DNA from: Azophilus sp965221755
GTDB lineage: Bacteria > Pseudomonadota > Gammaproteobacteria > Pseudomonadales > Azotimanducaceae
DNA: 64,000 bases
Assembly (NCBI GenBank): GCA_965221755.1
Contig: OZ244921.1
Span: forward strand, 2,418,001 to 2,482,000
Direction of reading: 5' to 3'
This document shows positions 35,207-43,185 of the stretch, one piece after another. The translations under genes and the position numbers were made by a program. The notes under the pieces are model-generated. The model was given only the letters and a program-made list of their open reading frames with translations. It ran no database searches and had not been told where the DNA came from. How positions within the stretch are numbered: position 1 is the stretch's first letter; every line of letters starts with the position of its first letter.

Positions 35207-35410
35207 ATGGCGGTTCTTGGCACCTCCGTTGCGCTGGCGGCATTGCTGATTGGGCTGTTTGGATGGCTGAGAGCGGATATCCGCGATCTACGCCAAGATG
35301 TGCGTGCCGTCGAAATCCGCATTGCTGGAGTCGAAAATCGCATGGCTCGCGTCGAAGGCTTGGTCGAGGGGCTGCGGCCCGCCCTTGCGGCGTCAGAGTC
35401 CGCGTTCTGA
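35207..35410 (+). CDS. Small membrane-anchored coiled-coil protein
   Basis: A 67-residue protein: one transmembrane segment (LGTSVALAALLIGLFGWL), then a charged heptad helix RADIRDLRQDVRAVEIRIAG with further repeats and MARVEGLVEGLR. Similar small proteins are common in bacteria with no set function; they may tether or oligomerise at the inner membrane. The ATG at 35207 is in frame with a longer non-protein-like extension, so I use the internal start. The neighbour upstream is the AAA ATPase on the same strand. Confidence 0.6.
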   Translation: MAVLGTSVALAALLIGLFGWLRADIRDLRQDVRAVEIRIAGVENRMARVEGLVEGLRPALAASESAF

Positions 35411-35472
35411 ATTCGAGAGGTCGGCACACCCAAGGTCGGCCCGGGATGCCGATCCAGTTTCGCCTCGCTCGA

Positions 35473-36129
35473 TCAATTCACCACGAACGACTTCAACTGC
35501 TTGGCGAGGCTTGAGCAGGCCGAGGAGCGGACTCGGGCGATGATCGGGATCGGGACGATGACGGCGGGCACGTAGCTCATGCCGGTGGCCTCGGAGCTGA
35601 TCTTGCCGGCGGCCTGGCCGGTGGCCACGTCCCAGACGGAAGCCTCGTAGGTGGAGTCGTTCTCCCAGGACAGGAACCCGAAGCAGCCGCCGCCGCCGGG
35701 GCCGACCACGCAGCTGAGCGACCCGCCGGAGTCGATGCGCTGAGTGGAGCCCTCGATCCAGACCAGGTACTTCAGCCCCATCTCCGCCAAGCGCTCGGCC
35801 AAGGGCGCTTGCTTGATGATGGCGGGCAGCTCAGTGTGGTTGAGCGGCGCGATGCGCGGCTCGAACCAAGGGAAGGTGGCGTCCAGGAACTGCTGCTCCT
35901 CCAAGACGTTAAGGGCGTTTTGGCCGCGGCTCATGCTGTTCGCCACGCAGGAGATGAAGTCGAGCTCGGTCTCGTCGGTGGTGGGCTGGCTGCGTCGCCC
36001 GAGCACCACGATGGAGTCGCCCGCGGTCATGGCCGTGGCCGTCTCCCGAACCTCCTGGACGGTCGCCGTCACGCAGCCGGTCAGGCCCGTCCAAGCCAGC
36101 AGCAGGGCAATGCCGCGCGCCGGCCTCAT
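35473..36129 (-). CDS. Lipoprotein, last gene of the envelope operon
   Basis: The 218-residue product starts with a lipoprotein signal ending in LTGC at about residue 19. The mature part has a conserved-looking TAGDSIVVLGRRS strand, a four-Cys middle region including SLSCVVGPGGGGCFGF, and a final hydrophobic patch PAVIVPIPIIARV. I do not recognise the family. Its ATG overlaps the previous gene's stop (ATGA), so it is translated with it. Position at the end of a 12-gene operon with a TolQ-like channel argues for a role at the outer or inner membrane in that complex. Confidence 0.78.
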   Translation of the reverse strand: MRPARGIALLLAWTGLTGCVTATVQEVRETATAMTAGDSIVVLGRRSQPTTDETELDFISCVANSMSRGQNALNVLEEQQFLDATFPWFEPRIAPLNHTELPAIIKQAPLAERLAEMGLKYLVWIEGSTQRIDSGGSLSCVVGPGGGGCFGFLSWENDSTYEASVWDVATGQAAGKISSEATGMSYVPAVIVPIPIIARVRSSACSSLAKQLKSFVVN

Positions 36130-36755
36130 GCGGCATCCCCCAGTTCCCGGCCCAGCCAGGACTGAACCACGGGCTCCTTGCGAAACTGCTGGGTGAAGAA
36201 CGCCATCGCGTCCCGGCAGGCGACCAAGGCCGCGCTTTGCAGCGCCGCCGAAGCGCCGGCGTGGTTCTGCTGATGGGCCTTGCCGTAGGCGGTGAGGTTC
36301 CACTGGCCGAGCTTTTCGCCGTCGTTGGCGTGCAGTTCGAAGCGGTAGCGAATCCAGACCTCGTAATACTCCGAGCGGGTCTGCTCCGGAATGGAGAACT
36401 GCAGTTCCTCAATGGCCGGCGCCAGCACGCCGGCGATGTCGTCATGGCTCGTCCCCGGGCGCTCCACCGGGCGGTGGCCGATGAACAGGCCGCTCAGGAG
36501 GCTGTCGAACATCTGCCGCTGGGCGGAGCCGAGCTCGATCTCCCAGTCGCCTTGGCCCTCCAGGGATTCCCGGTGGACGAAGGACAGCAGCGAATCGTCC
36601 AGATAGAGGCCGACCGGCAGCGACACTTTCGACACCTGCGGCACCGGAAATCCGGTGGGCACCGCCACCTTGGCGCCCGCGCAGCCCACCGCCGAAGCGG
36701 CCAAGGCCGACGCAATGGCGCACTTTGCGCAGCGTTTCAGGGTCAGGGCAATCAT
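36126..36755 (-). CDS. Lipoprotein of the envelope operon
   Basis: A 209-residue protein with lipobox AVGC after a hydrophobic stretch at residues 10-25. The mature chain has alternating strands and the segment YYEVWIRYRFELHANDGEKL, a pattern also seen in YajG-like outer-membrane lipoproteins, followed by an Ala-rich helix. I cannot assign a family with confidence. It starts 16 bases after the second vWA gene and overlaps the last gene by 4 bases. It probably forms part of the same envelope assembly. Confidence 0.75.
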   Translation of the reverse strand: MIALTLKRCAKCAIASALAASAVGCAGAKVAVPTGFPVPQVSKVSLPVGLYLDDSLLSFVHRESLEGQGDWEIELGSAQRQMFDSLLSGLFIGHRPVERPGTSHDDIAGVLAPAIEELQFSIPEQTRSEYYEVWIRYRFELHANDGEKLGQWNLTAYGKAHQQNHAGASAALQSAALVACRDAMAFFTQQFRKEPVVQSWLGRELGDAA

Positions 36756-36771
36756 GGTTGACCTGCCAAGC

Positions 36772-37764
36772 CTACTGGAATTCCGACAAGCCGACAAAGG
36801 TTCCGTCGTTGCGGTAGGCCAGCTCCCGCATCAGCGCGGCGAAGCGGTAGATGCGGGCGTTGGGCCGCTGCAGATGCACCGGAAAGCCAACCGCGTTGAT
36901 GCGCACCCGGCGGCGCCCCGACTCGTCAGCGACGTTGATGCGGTCCACCGCGTCCACCACCTCCTCCACCGAGTCGCCGCTGTAGTCGTCGCCGAACACG
37001 TAGATGCCGATGCGCTTGTCGGGCGCGTAGTAGGTGTCGATGGCCGCCTGGATGCCCTCCACGGGGCTTGAGTTGCTGAACGGGTTCCAGCTGCGCAGGG
37101 TGTTGATGATGGATTGGCGGCGCCCCGGCGTGTCGGGAATCCACTGGCCGCGGAAGCTGGAGAACATGTACTCGCCCATGTCGTTCATCACTTGGATGCC
37201 CTTGACGGTCGGATAGACGTCCAAGGTCTCGCTCACCTTGCGCAGCACTTGCGGCCACGCGCCGTTGAACATGCTGCCCGAGGTGTCGATGACGAAGATG
37301 ATGTATTCGCTGTCAACGGCGATGCCGCCGACCAGATCGCTCTGGCGGCGGAAGTCGAGGCCGAGCAGGCGCTCCATCTCATCGGTCAACGACTGACGCG
37401 CCGCCGCCAGCTTCAGGGTTTGCTGGCGCAGCTGCTCCTGGTCCTCGGTGGTGGCGGTGAACTGGCCGAGGATGCGGGTCAGCTCCAGCTCCATGCGGGC
37501 CAGGGCGAGCAGGTTGTCGTCGAGCTGTCCGCTGGCATCGGCCAACTGCCGACGCAGCTCCCGAATCTGCCCTTGGATGTCGTGGAGCGACTGCTCCCGG
37601 CTCGCCACCTGGCCTTCCAGGTTGACGACCGATCGCTCCAGCAGGATCGGCTCCACGGTCTTGGTGATCATCAGCAGCAGGATGATGGCCCCGAAGCCGC
37701 AGCAGATCACGTCCAGGAAGGAGACGCTGAACTCCTCGATCAATCTCCGGTTGCGCGTGCTCAT
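36772..37764 (-). CDS. von Willebrand A protein with ExbD/TolR-like membrane segment (second copy)
   Basis: The 330-residue protein has one N-terminal membrane helix, VSFLDVICCGFGAIILLLMI, residues 14-33. The FLDV Asp (D18) sits where ExbD and TolR carry their proton-binding Asp (family motif PF-I-DVM). A coiled-coil stretch of about 90 residues follows. Then comes a vWA domain with MIDAS motif FVIDTSGSMF and a Thr/Asp-containing second half (IGIYVFGDDYSGD). The vWA domain would bind a metal and a partner protein in the periplasm. It is paralogous to the gene just upstream, 13 bases away, and both lie downstream of the MotA/TolQ-type channel gene. The stator-partner role is inference from motif and context. 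Confidence 0.85.
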   Translation of the reverse strand: MSTRNRRLIEEFSVSFLDVICCGFGAIILLLMITKTVEPILLERSVVNLEGQVASREQSLHDIQGQIRELRRQLADASGQLDDNLLALARMELELTRILGQFTATTEDQEQLRQQTLKLAAARQSLTDEMERLLGLDFRRQSDLVGGIAVDSEYIIFVIDTSGSMFNGAWPQVLRKVSETLDVYPTVKGIQVMNDMGEYMFSSFRGQWIPDTPGRRQSIINTLRSWNPFSNSSPVEGIQAAIDTYYAPDKRIGIYVFGDDYSGDSVEEVVDAVDRINVADESGRRRVRINAVGFPVHLQRPNARIYRFAALMRELAYRNDGTFVGLSEFQ

Positions 37765-37777
37765 GGGCGCCCCAATC

Positions 37778-38866
37778 CTACGGCCAATCCCTGGCCGGGG
37801 CCATGTAGGCGCCGCCGCTGGTGCGCGCCAGGTTCCAATAGGCGGCCGAGGCCAGGGGATCGCCCTCCATCGGCAACAGGATGACGTTGATCGGCACCTG
37901 CAGGGGCATTTGCCGCAGCGCATCGCGGAACAGGTCCAGGCGGTCGGCGCCGGAAACGGTGGCCCGCCGGGGGGCGCGGGCGCCTTGGGTGGGCAGGGAG
38001 TCGGTCACCAAGTAAACGTTGTCCGGCAACGGGTCCAAGGCGCGCAGCTTGGCCACCAGCCGCTGCAGGCTGGTGCCGCCGCTGGGCACCATGCCGTCCA
38101 GGCCGTCGATGGCCGCGGCCAAGGCGCTGCCGTCACCGAGCGGCGTCCACTGGTCCCCGCTGCCGGGCACCAGCGAGCGGGTCCGTTCGTTGAAGGCGAA
38201 CAGCTGAAAGTCCGCATCCAAGGGCAGCTGGGCGGCCAGCCATTCCACGGTGCGCACCGCCCGCCGCCATTTGGGCGCTTGCCGGCGGCGCTCCTCGGGC
38301 ATGTTGCGGCGCCGCAGCACGTTGACGATGGTGCGGTCGAGCATGCTGGCGGAGGCATCGACGGCGATGAGAATGTTGCTGCCGCCCACCTTGAGGCCGG
38401 TCAGGTACTGGCGGTCGCCCTCGCCGGCGAACGCCAGCGCCCGGTCGCCGTCATTGGCCTCCTCGATCTGCCGCAGGCGCGCCACCTCCTCCTCACGGGC
38501 CTCAAGATCGCTCATCAGCCGCTCGACGGAGGCCCGCTCCGCCGACGACTCGGCATCGAGCTCATCAAAGTCGCGGCGCGCCTGCTGCAGATCGGCCTCG
38601 GTGCTGACCAGCTTTTGCCGGGATTCGCCCAGCCGCTGCAGGACGCCATCCAGCCGCTCCCGCAACTCGAACAGATCCCGCTCGCCGTTTTGCACTTGGT
38701 AGTCGAGCAGGCGAATCTCCGCCAATCGATCCTTGTTGACGATCTTGACGTCCTCTTCGGTGGCGTGGTTGATGATCAGGAAAATCAGCACCACCGCGCC
38801 GAAGCCGCAGGACATCACATCCAGGAAGGAGAGCGAGAACACGCTTAACGAACGCCGCTTGGCCAT
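37778..38866 (-). CDS. von Willebrand A protein with ExbD/TolR-like membrane segment (first copy)
   Basis: The 362-residue product begins with basic residues, then the helix LSFLDVMSCGFGAVVLIFLI (D16 in FLDV), again matching the ExbD/TolR transmembrane Asp. Residues 40-140 are a long coiled coil (LRERLDGVLQRLGESRQKL and onward). The vWA domain has MIDAS ILIAVDASASMLD, then VPSGGTSLQRL and VYLVTDSLPTQ, so the metal-site Ser and Thr positions are kept. It pairs with the following paralogue to give two different single-helix partners for one channel gene. Membrane orientation with the vWA domain outside follows from the N-terminal positive charges. Confidence 0.86.
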   Translation of the reverse strand: MAKRRSLSVFSLSFLDVMSCGFGAVVLIFLIINHATEEDVKIVNKDRLAEIRLLDYQVQNGERDLFELRERLDGVLQRLGESRQKLVSTEADLQQARRDFDELDAESSAERASVERLMSDLEAREEEVARLRQIEEANDGDRALAFAGEGDRQYLTGLKVGGSNILIAVDASASMLDRTIVNVLRRRNMPEERRRQAPKWRRAVRTVEWLAAQLPLDADFQLFAFNERTRSLVPGSGDQWTPLGDGSALAAAIDGLDGMVPSGGTSLQRLVAKLRALDPLPDNVYLVTDSLPTQGARAPRRATVSGADRLDLFRDALRQMPLQVPINVILLPMEGDPLASAAYWNLARTSGGAYMAPARDWP

Positions 38867-38879
38867 GCCCTGCGCCCGC

Positions 38880-40055
38880 CTAGCCTGCGTCCTCCACGGC
38901 AATCAGCTCAAAGCGCCGACCGCCGCGCTCAATGACCTCCCCAATGCGGCCTCGCTGCGGCAGGCCGAAAGCGTTGCCGGCCAAGGGCCAGGCGCGGTGG
39001 CCGCAGAGGGCGTGGCTGGCCGCCCCGTCCGCCGGCGGGCCGGCCAAGACGGCGGCCGCTTGGTTTGCCGCCGTCGGTTCCGGCGCCGCAGCCGGCAGCG
39101 CGGTGACCCACTTCAGGCCGTCCACGGCGCCAAGCCGCCGCGCCATCGCCCGCGCCATGATGTCCGGCGGCAGGCGGCGCGCCTCGACGCCGAGCGCCTC
39201 CAAGCCTTCCACCAGGCCCGGCAGGGCGGCGCCGTGCGGCGCGACCAGCAGGCGGGCGCCGTCGGCAACCTTCTCCACCACCGGCGCCAGCCGTTGCATC
39301 AGCTTGTCCCGCAGAGCGATGGCGCCGATCCGCACCTGCCGGGCGGCGTCGCCTTGGCGGACCGCCACCGCCAGTTCGCCGAGCGTTTGGCGCCCGGCCC
39401 AAGCGTGCAGCTGGTCGTAGAGCTGCTGTTCGGAGTCGGCGGCGTGCAGCGGGTCGAAGCGCGTGTCCTGCACGAAGCGATCGGCGACCAGGTTCGCCCA
39501 GCCGTCCAGGCAGGCGTTGCGCCCGAAGCCGGCGATGTCCTCAACCGCCCCCCGGCTGACCGCTTGGCCGTCCGCATCGCTGGCGCGCAGCTCCGTCAAG
39601 CAGCAGCGGGTGGCGTGCAGGTCCAGCAGCCAAGTGCTGGGGCGCAGCTCCGCCACGCTGCCCATGAGCACGGCGCTGTCCACGAAGCCGCGAATGCGGA
39701 TGCCGGCCTCCTCGGCAATGCCGAGCAGCACTCCGAGTTGATCCTTGGTCAGGAAGCCGGGGACCGCGACGGCCAGGGGTTCGTCGGCCAAGGCCCCGAT
39801 CTCCAGCAAGTGCCGGTAAACCAGGTCGGCATGGTTGGCGATTCCCTGGCCGGGCCGCGGCAGCGGGTCGGCGTTCAGCCGGGCGAGGTACTGCTGGTTG
39901 ACCTGCTGCGGCTGCAGGCGCGCGCGTTTCAGCGCTTCGGCGCCAAAGGCCGCGCCTTCGGGCCCAACCAAGGCGACGGCGGGCTGCTGATAGATGGGGT
40001 CGCCGTCTCGGTACAGGCTCAGGGCCGCATCATTGAGTTCCAGCAGCAGGGACAC
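38880..40055 (-). CDS. Degenerate Hsp70/actin-fold protein
   Basis: A 391-residue protein with faint but ordered resemblance to the Hsp70 ATPase: LLELNDAALSLYRDG replaces the usual phosphate-1 GIDLGTT motif, VAVPGFLTKDQLGVLLGIAEEAGI matches the VPA-F-D-QR-A segment, and IRGFVDSAVLMGSV stands for the EPTAAAL block. LLDLHATRCCLTEL would be the second phosphate loop with altered residues. Thus the fold is probably kept but ATP hydrolysis is doubtful. There is no signal peptide. GTG start 40055 overlaps the stop of the channel gene by one base. It may be a cytoplasmic assembly or regulatory factor for the envelope machine. Confidence 0.65.
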   Translation of the reverse strand: MSLLLELNDAALSLYRDGDPIYQQPAVALVGPEGAAFGAEALKRARLQPQQVNQQYLARLNADPLPRPGQGIANHADLVYRHLLEIGALADEPLAVAVPGFLTKDQLGVLLGIAEEAGIRIRGFVDSAVLMGSVAELRPSTWLLDLHATRCCLTELRASDADGQAVSRGAVEDIAGFGRNACLDGWANLVADRFVQDTRFDPLHAADSEQQLYDQLHAWAGRQTLGELAVAVRQGDAARQVRIGAIALRDKLMQRLAPVVEKVADGARLLVAPHGAALPGLVEGLEALGVEARRLPPDIMARAMARRLGAVDGLKWVTALPAAAPEPTAANQAAAVLAGPPADGAASHALCGHRAWPLAGNAFGLPQRGRIGEVIERGGRRFELIAVEDAG

Positions 40056-40852
40056 TAACGCACCTGCAGATGGGCGAGCAGCCGCTGGTCGCAGTAGGTC
40101 TGCGCATCAAGCACCAAGCGTTCCTGAAGCAGCTGCAGCTGATGCATCAGGAACATGATGATGATGCTGATGACCAAGGCGATGAAGGTGGAGTTGAAGG
40201 CCACGCCCAAGCTGGCCGTCACCCCGGCGATGTCCCCCTCAACGGCCTTGTAGGCTTGGCCCAAGGCTTGGCTGATGCCGCGCACGGTGCCGATGAAGCC
40301 GATGCTGGGAATCGCCCAGGCAATGTAGCGAACCATCGCCAGTTCGCTGTCGAGCCGGTCGGATTCGGTGTCGCAGATGGCCTTGACCGCCACCGAGACG
40401 TCTTGGACGTTGCGGGTGGAGGCGAAGCGCTGCAGCGCGGAGAGCAGCGCCCGGGGCAGCAGGCAGCCTTGGGCGTTCGCCGGCAGCGCCTGGATCGGGC
40501 GCGCGTATTCCCGGGTGTCCTCCGGCAGGATGCTCATGCCCTCGTGCAGCCTGATCAAGTCCTCGTCGAGCAGCTTGCGCTCGCGCCAGGCGGCGCGGCC
40601 CTTGTAGCCCATGATGGCCACGGCCCAGAGCATCAGCACGAAGCAGGCCTCCTGCTCGAAATCCTTGAGCATGACGTAGATCGACGGCTCATCGGCCACC
40701 GGCTCGCCGGCCGCCGACTGTTCGGCGCGGACCTCAAGAATGGCCTCGGCGTTGGGGCGCACCACGGTGATGTAGGCCAGATGCACGATGATGAGCGACA
40801 CCACCAAGGCGCCGATTTGGTAGATCAGTTCAACAGGCAGTTGGCGCTTCAT
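40055..40852 (-). CDS. MotA/TolQ/ExbB-family proton channel protein
   Basis: The 265-residue inner-membrane protein has an N-terminal helix at about residues 10-31, a second at 68-86, and the two conserved pore helices. These are seen as AIPSIGFIGTVRGISQAL and ASLGVAFNSTFIALVISIII, which match the P-x-G-x-x-GTV-x-G signature and the Thr-containing last helix of MotA_ExbB proteins. These form pentamers around an ExbD/TolR/MotB dimer and convert proton flow to motion. No standard ExbD, TolR or MotB is nearby; instead two vWA proteins with FLDV helices are three genes or less downstream. The ATG directly follows a TGA inside a tandem repeat. Confidence 0.9.
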   Translation of the reverse strand: MKRQLPVELIYQIGALVVSLIIVHLAYITVVRPNAEAILEVRAEQSAAGEPVADEPSIYVMLKDFEQEACFVLMLWAVAIMGYKGRAAWRERKLLDEDLIRLHEGMSILPEDTREYARPIQALPANAQGCLLPRALLSALQRFASTRNVQDVSVAVKAICDTESDRLDSELAMVRYIAWAIPSIGFIGTVRGISQALGQAYKAVEGDIAGVTASLGVAFNSTFIALVISIIIMFLMHQLQLLQERLVLDAQTYCDQRLLAHLQVR

Positions 40853-40918
40853 TCATGTGTCCAACGGTCATGTGTCCAACGGGTTGCGGATGTCCGCCGG
40901 GTTTCAGATGTCCACCGG
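40853..40918 (-). repeat. Tandem repeat array spanning a stop codon and intergenic gap
   Basis: Reading the plus strand, two identical 15-bp units (TCATGTGTCCAACGG) at 40853-40882 are followed by two 18-bp units (GTTGCGGATGTCCGCCGG and GTTTCAGATGTCCACCGG). On the coding strand each unit resembles the last codons of the small acidic gene, Pro-x-Asp-x-stop. So the end of that gene was duplicated about three times toward the next start. The last unit places TGA directly before the channel gene's ATG, which may set translational coupling. Confidence 0.7.
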
Positions 40919-41146
40919 AAAAGGCACGGCGAAGTCCTCGGAGATCTCCTCGGTCGGCAGAAAGACGTCATGGGATTCGGGCGGGCCGTCGTCGGCCGCC
41001 GCAGCTTCCTCAGCCGCCCCGTCGGCCTCCGCCTGCGCGCCGTCTTGCGGCTCGGTTTCAGCCGCCGCGGCCAAGCCGCCGCCGCTGGCCAGCAACGCGC
41101 CGATCAAAAGCCCGCGCGCCAGTTTATCCTTTAACGCGACGCTCAC
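40904..41146 (-). CDS. Small acidic exported protein
   Basis: An 80-residue product with an N-terminal signal (LARGLLIGALLASGGGLAAA) and a very acidic mature part (EEAAAADDGPPESHDVFLPT). No family is recognised and the mature peptide looks disordered. It starts with ATGA overlap to the upstream PEGA/FGE gene and ends inside a tandem repeat before the channel gene. Its place in the operon makes it a likely small accessory of the complex; it could also be a membrane-anchored peptide if the signal is not cleaved. Confidence 0.65.
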   Translation of the reverse strand: MSVALKDKLARGLLIGALLASGGGLAAAAETEPQDGAQAEADGAAEEAAAADDGPPESHDVFLPTEEISEDFAVPFPVDI

Positions 41147-43185
41147 CGTTCAGTCTCCGCAAATCGCGCCAAGCGGAATCCGAGGTCGCGGCGACCATCG
41201 ATGCCGTAGTCGCGAAACGACAGCCGCAAGTCCGTGATTGTGCCATGCATCCAGCTCGATCCGCGAATGACATGATACTCCCCGGCGGGCGGGCCGAGGG
41301 GCGGGGCGGGGTCGGGCGTCGGGTGCTGGTAGAAGTCGTTGACCCACTCCGCGACGTTGCCGCCGAGATCGAAGATGCCCTTGGCGTTGGCCGCAAAGGA
41401 ACCCACCGGCGCCGCCACCGCGTGGTTGTCGTTGTAGCCGAAGATGATGCGTCCCACCAAGTGGCCGGCGGCGCGGTCGGCGTAGTTGCCGTGCCGATTC
41501 GGAGGCGGCAGCGCCTCGCCCCAAGGAAAGCGCAGCAACTCGCCGTCCTCCTGGTGGCGGGCGACCCAGGCCCATTCCGCCTCGGAGGGCAGCCGGTAGC
41601 CGGTGGCGGCGGCGTTGAAGCCGGTCACCTTGCCGAACTCCTCCGCATAGAATGCCGGCAGACTCTCTTGGCTTGAGAGCCAGTTGCAGTAGCGGGCGGC
41701 GTCATGCCAGCTGACCATGGCCACCGGCTGGTCGTCCTTGTTCAGCGGCTGGTCCTCGTAGGCGCCGGAATCGTGGCCGCTGGCGAAGGCCCTGAACTCG
41801 GCGTTGGTCACCTCCTTCAGCCCCAAGTAGAAGAAGCGCTCCAAAGCCACGTCGCGCAGCGTCTCGTTGGCTCGTCGGCCGGGTTCGCGGCGTGAGGCGC
41901 CCAGTCGAATGGGGCTCGGCTTGAACAGCTTCAGGGTTTGTCCCTGGGCCGTGGCGACTTGCGGACGCAACGCCGCCAACCGGGCTTCCGCCAGCGTCAG
42001 CAGCTTGACCCGCACCTCTTGGGTGAGGCCTTGGCGGGGACGGATTTCCGTGCGGTAGCCGGCGTAGCCATCGGCTCGAATCTCCAGCCGGTGCGGGCGG
42101 GTGGGCAGTTCCAGCACTTGGTTGGCTGGGCCTCGGGCCTTGCCGTCCACCAGCAGCTGCGCCTGCGCCGGCTTGGCCTGCACCGACACCAGGCCGGTCA
42201 GGGGTTCGAGCTCGAACGACAGGCGGCGGCTTTCGCCGGCCTTCAGGGTGACCGTAGCGCTGCGCGCGGCGTAGCCCGCCTTGAAAATCCGCACCCGGTA
42301 GGGCTGTGCCGACCGCAACGCCGCGCTGACCGGCGATTCGCCCCGGTACTGGCCGTCGATGGTCACGCCCGCCCGGCCCGGCCGGGTGCTTACCTGAAGC
42401 TGCGCATCGGACTGGCGCAGCTGGATCGGCGGCGCCTCGCGCCGCTCCAGGGGCGCGATCAGGATGCGCTCGCGATGGCTTTGGTGGCCCGGCAAAACCA
42501 GCGCCACCTCATGCTCGCCGGCGAGCATCTCCGCCGTCGCCGGCGTCATCAGGCCGGTGTCCTCGCCATCGATCAGGATGCGCGCCCCCGGCGGTTCGGT
42601 GACGTAGTGCACCTCTCCCCAATTGGGCGGGAGTTCGGCGTCAATGCGCTGCCGTTGGCTGCGCCCGGCAACCTCCACGGTCATTTCCAGGGCCTGATGG
42701 CGGGGGTGGGTGAAGCGCAGCTCGCGCCTGCCCGCCGCGACGGGCACGTCGGTGAGCGGCGTTGCGCCAAGGGGACGTCCATCCACCGTCAGCTGCGCCC
42801 CGGCGGGAATGGCCTCCACGGTGAGCAGGCCGGGCAGCGGCGCAAACTTGAACTCGAAGGCTTGGTTGCGCTCGTCGCCGACGGTCAACGGCGCCGCTAT
42901 GGGATGGTGGCCATCGAGTTCCGCCTTGACCTGGTAGGTTCCGCTCAGCAGCAGATGGACGCCGCCGAACTCGACGGCAACGCCCCCCTGAATGCTGATG
43001 CGGCTGGCGGGCGGCGTGAACTCAAGGGCCACGGAGCGGGCCATGAACAGGAACGCAAGCACGGCGGCGGCGGCCAGCGCTGCGGCCAGCAGCGCCGCCC
43101 GCGCGGCGGAGAGGCGCGGCCGCCGGGCGCGCTCCTCGCCGGGCGGCTGGTAGCGAACCGGCTTGATGACCGGGTCGGCGCTCAT
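41143..43185 (-). CDS. Membrane protein with tandem PEGA domains and a formylglycine-enzyme-like domain
   Basis: The 680-residue protein has a cytoplasmic start, a membrane helix (LLAAALAAAAVLAFLFMA, residues about 33-50), then four PEGA-type beta repeats. Examples are GAQLTVDGRPLGATPLTDVP, GARILIDGEDTGLMTPATAE and GVTIDGQYRGESPVSAAL. From about residue 420 follows a C-lectin/FGE-sulfatase domain with VSWHDAARYCNWLS, GYRLPSEAEWAWVAR, GIFDLGGNVAEWVNDFY and IRGSSWMHG. The catalytic Cys pair of true formylglycine enzymes is not evident, so it is likely structural or ligand-binding. PEGA domains often bind cell-surface layers. It overlaps both neighbours by 4 bases. Confidence 0.86.
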   Translation of the reverse strand: MSADPVIKPVRYQPPGEERARRPRLSAARAALLAAALAAAAVLAFLFMARSVALEFTPPASRISIQGGVAVEFGGVHLLLSGTYQVKAELDGHHPIAAPLTVGDERNQAFEFKFAPLPGLLTVEAIPAGAQLTVDGRPLGATPLTDVPVAAGRRELRFTHPRHQALEMTVEVAGRSQRQRIDAELPPNWGEVHYVTEPPGARILIDGEDTGLMTPATAEMLAGEHEVALVLPGHQSHRERILIAPLERREAPPIQLRQSDAQLQVSTRPGRAGVTIDGQYRGESPVSAALRSAQPYRVRIFKAGYAARSATVTLKAGESRRLSFELEPLTGLVSVQAKPAQAQLLVDGKARGPANQVLELPTRPHRLEIRADGYAGYRTEIRPRQGLTQEVRVKLLTLAEARLAALRPQVATAQGQTLKLFKPSPIRLGASRREPGRRANETLRDVALERFFYLGLKEVTNAEFRAFASGHDSGAYEDQPLNKDDQPVAMVSWHDAARYCNWLSSQESLPAFYAEEFGKVTGFNAAATGYRLPSEAEWAWVARHQEDGELLRFPWGEALPPPNRHGNYADRAAGHLVGRIIFGYNDNHAVAAPVGSFAANAKGIFDLGGNVAEWVNDFYQHPTPDPAPPLGPPAGEYHVIRGSSWMHGTITDLRLSFRDYGIDGRRDLGFRLARFAETER

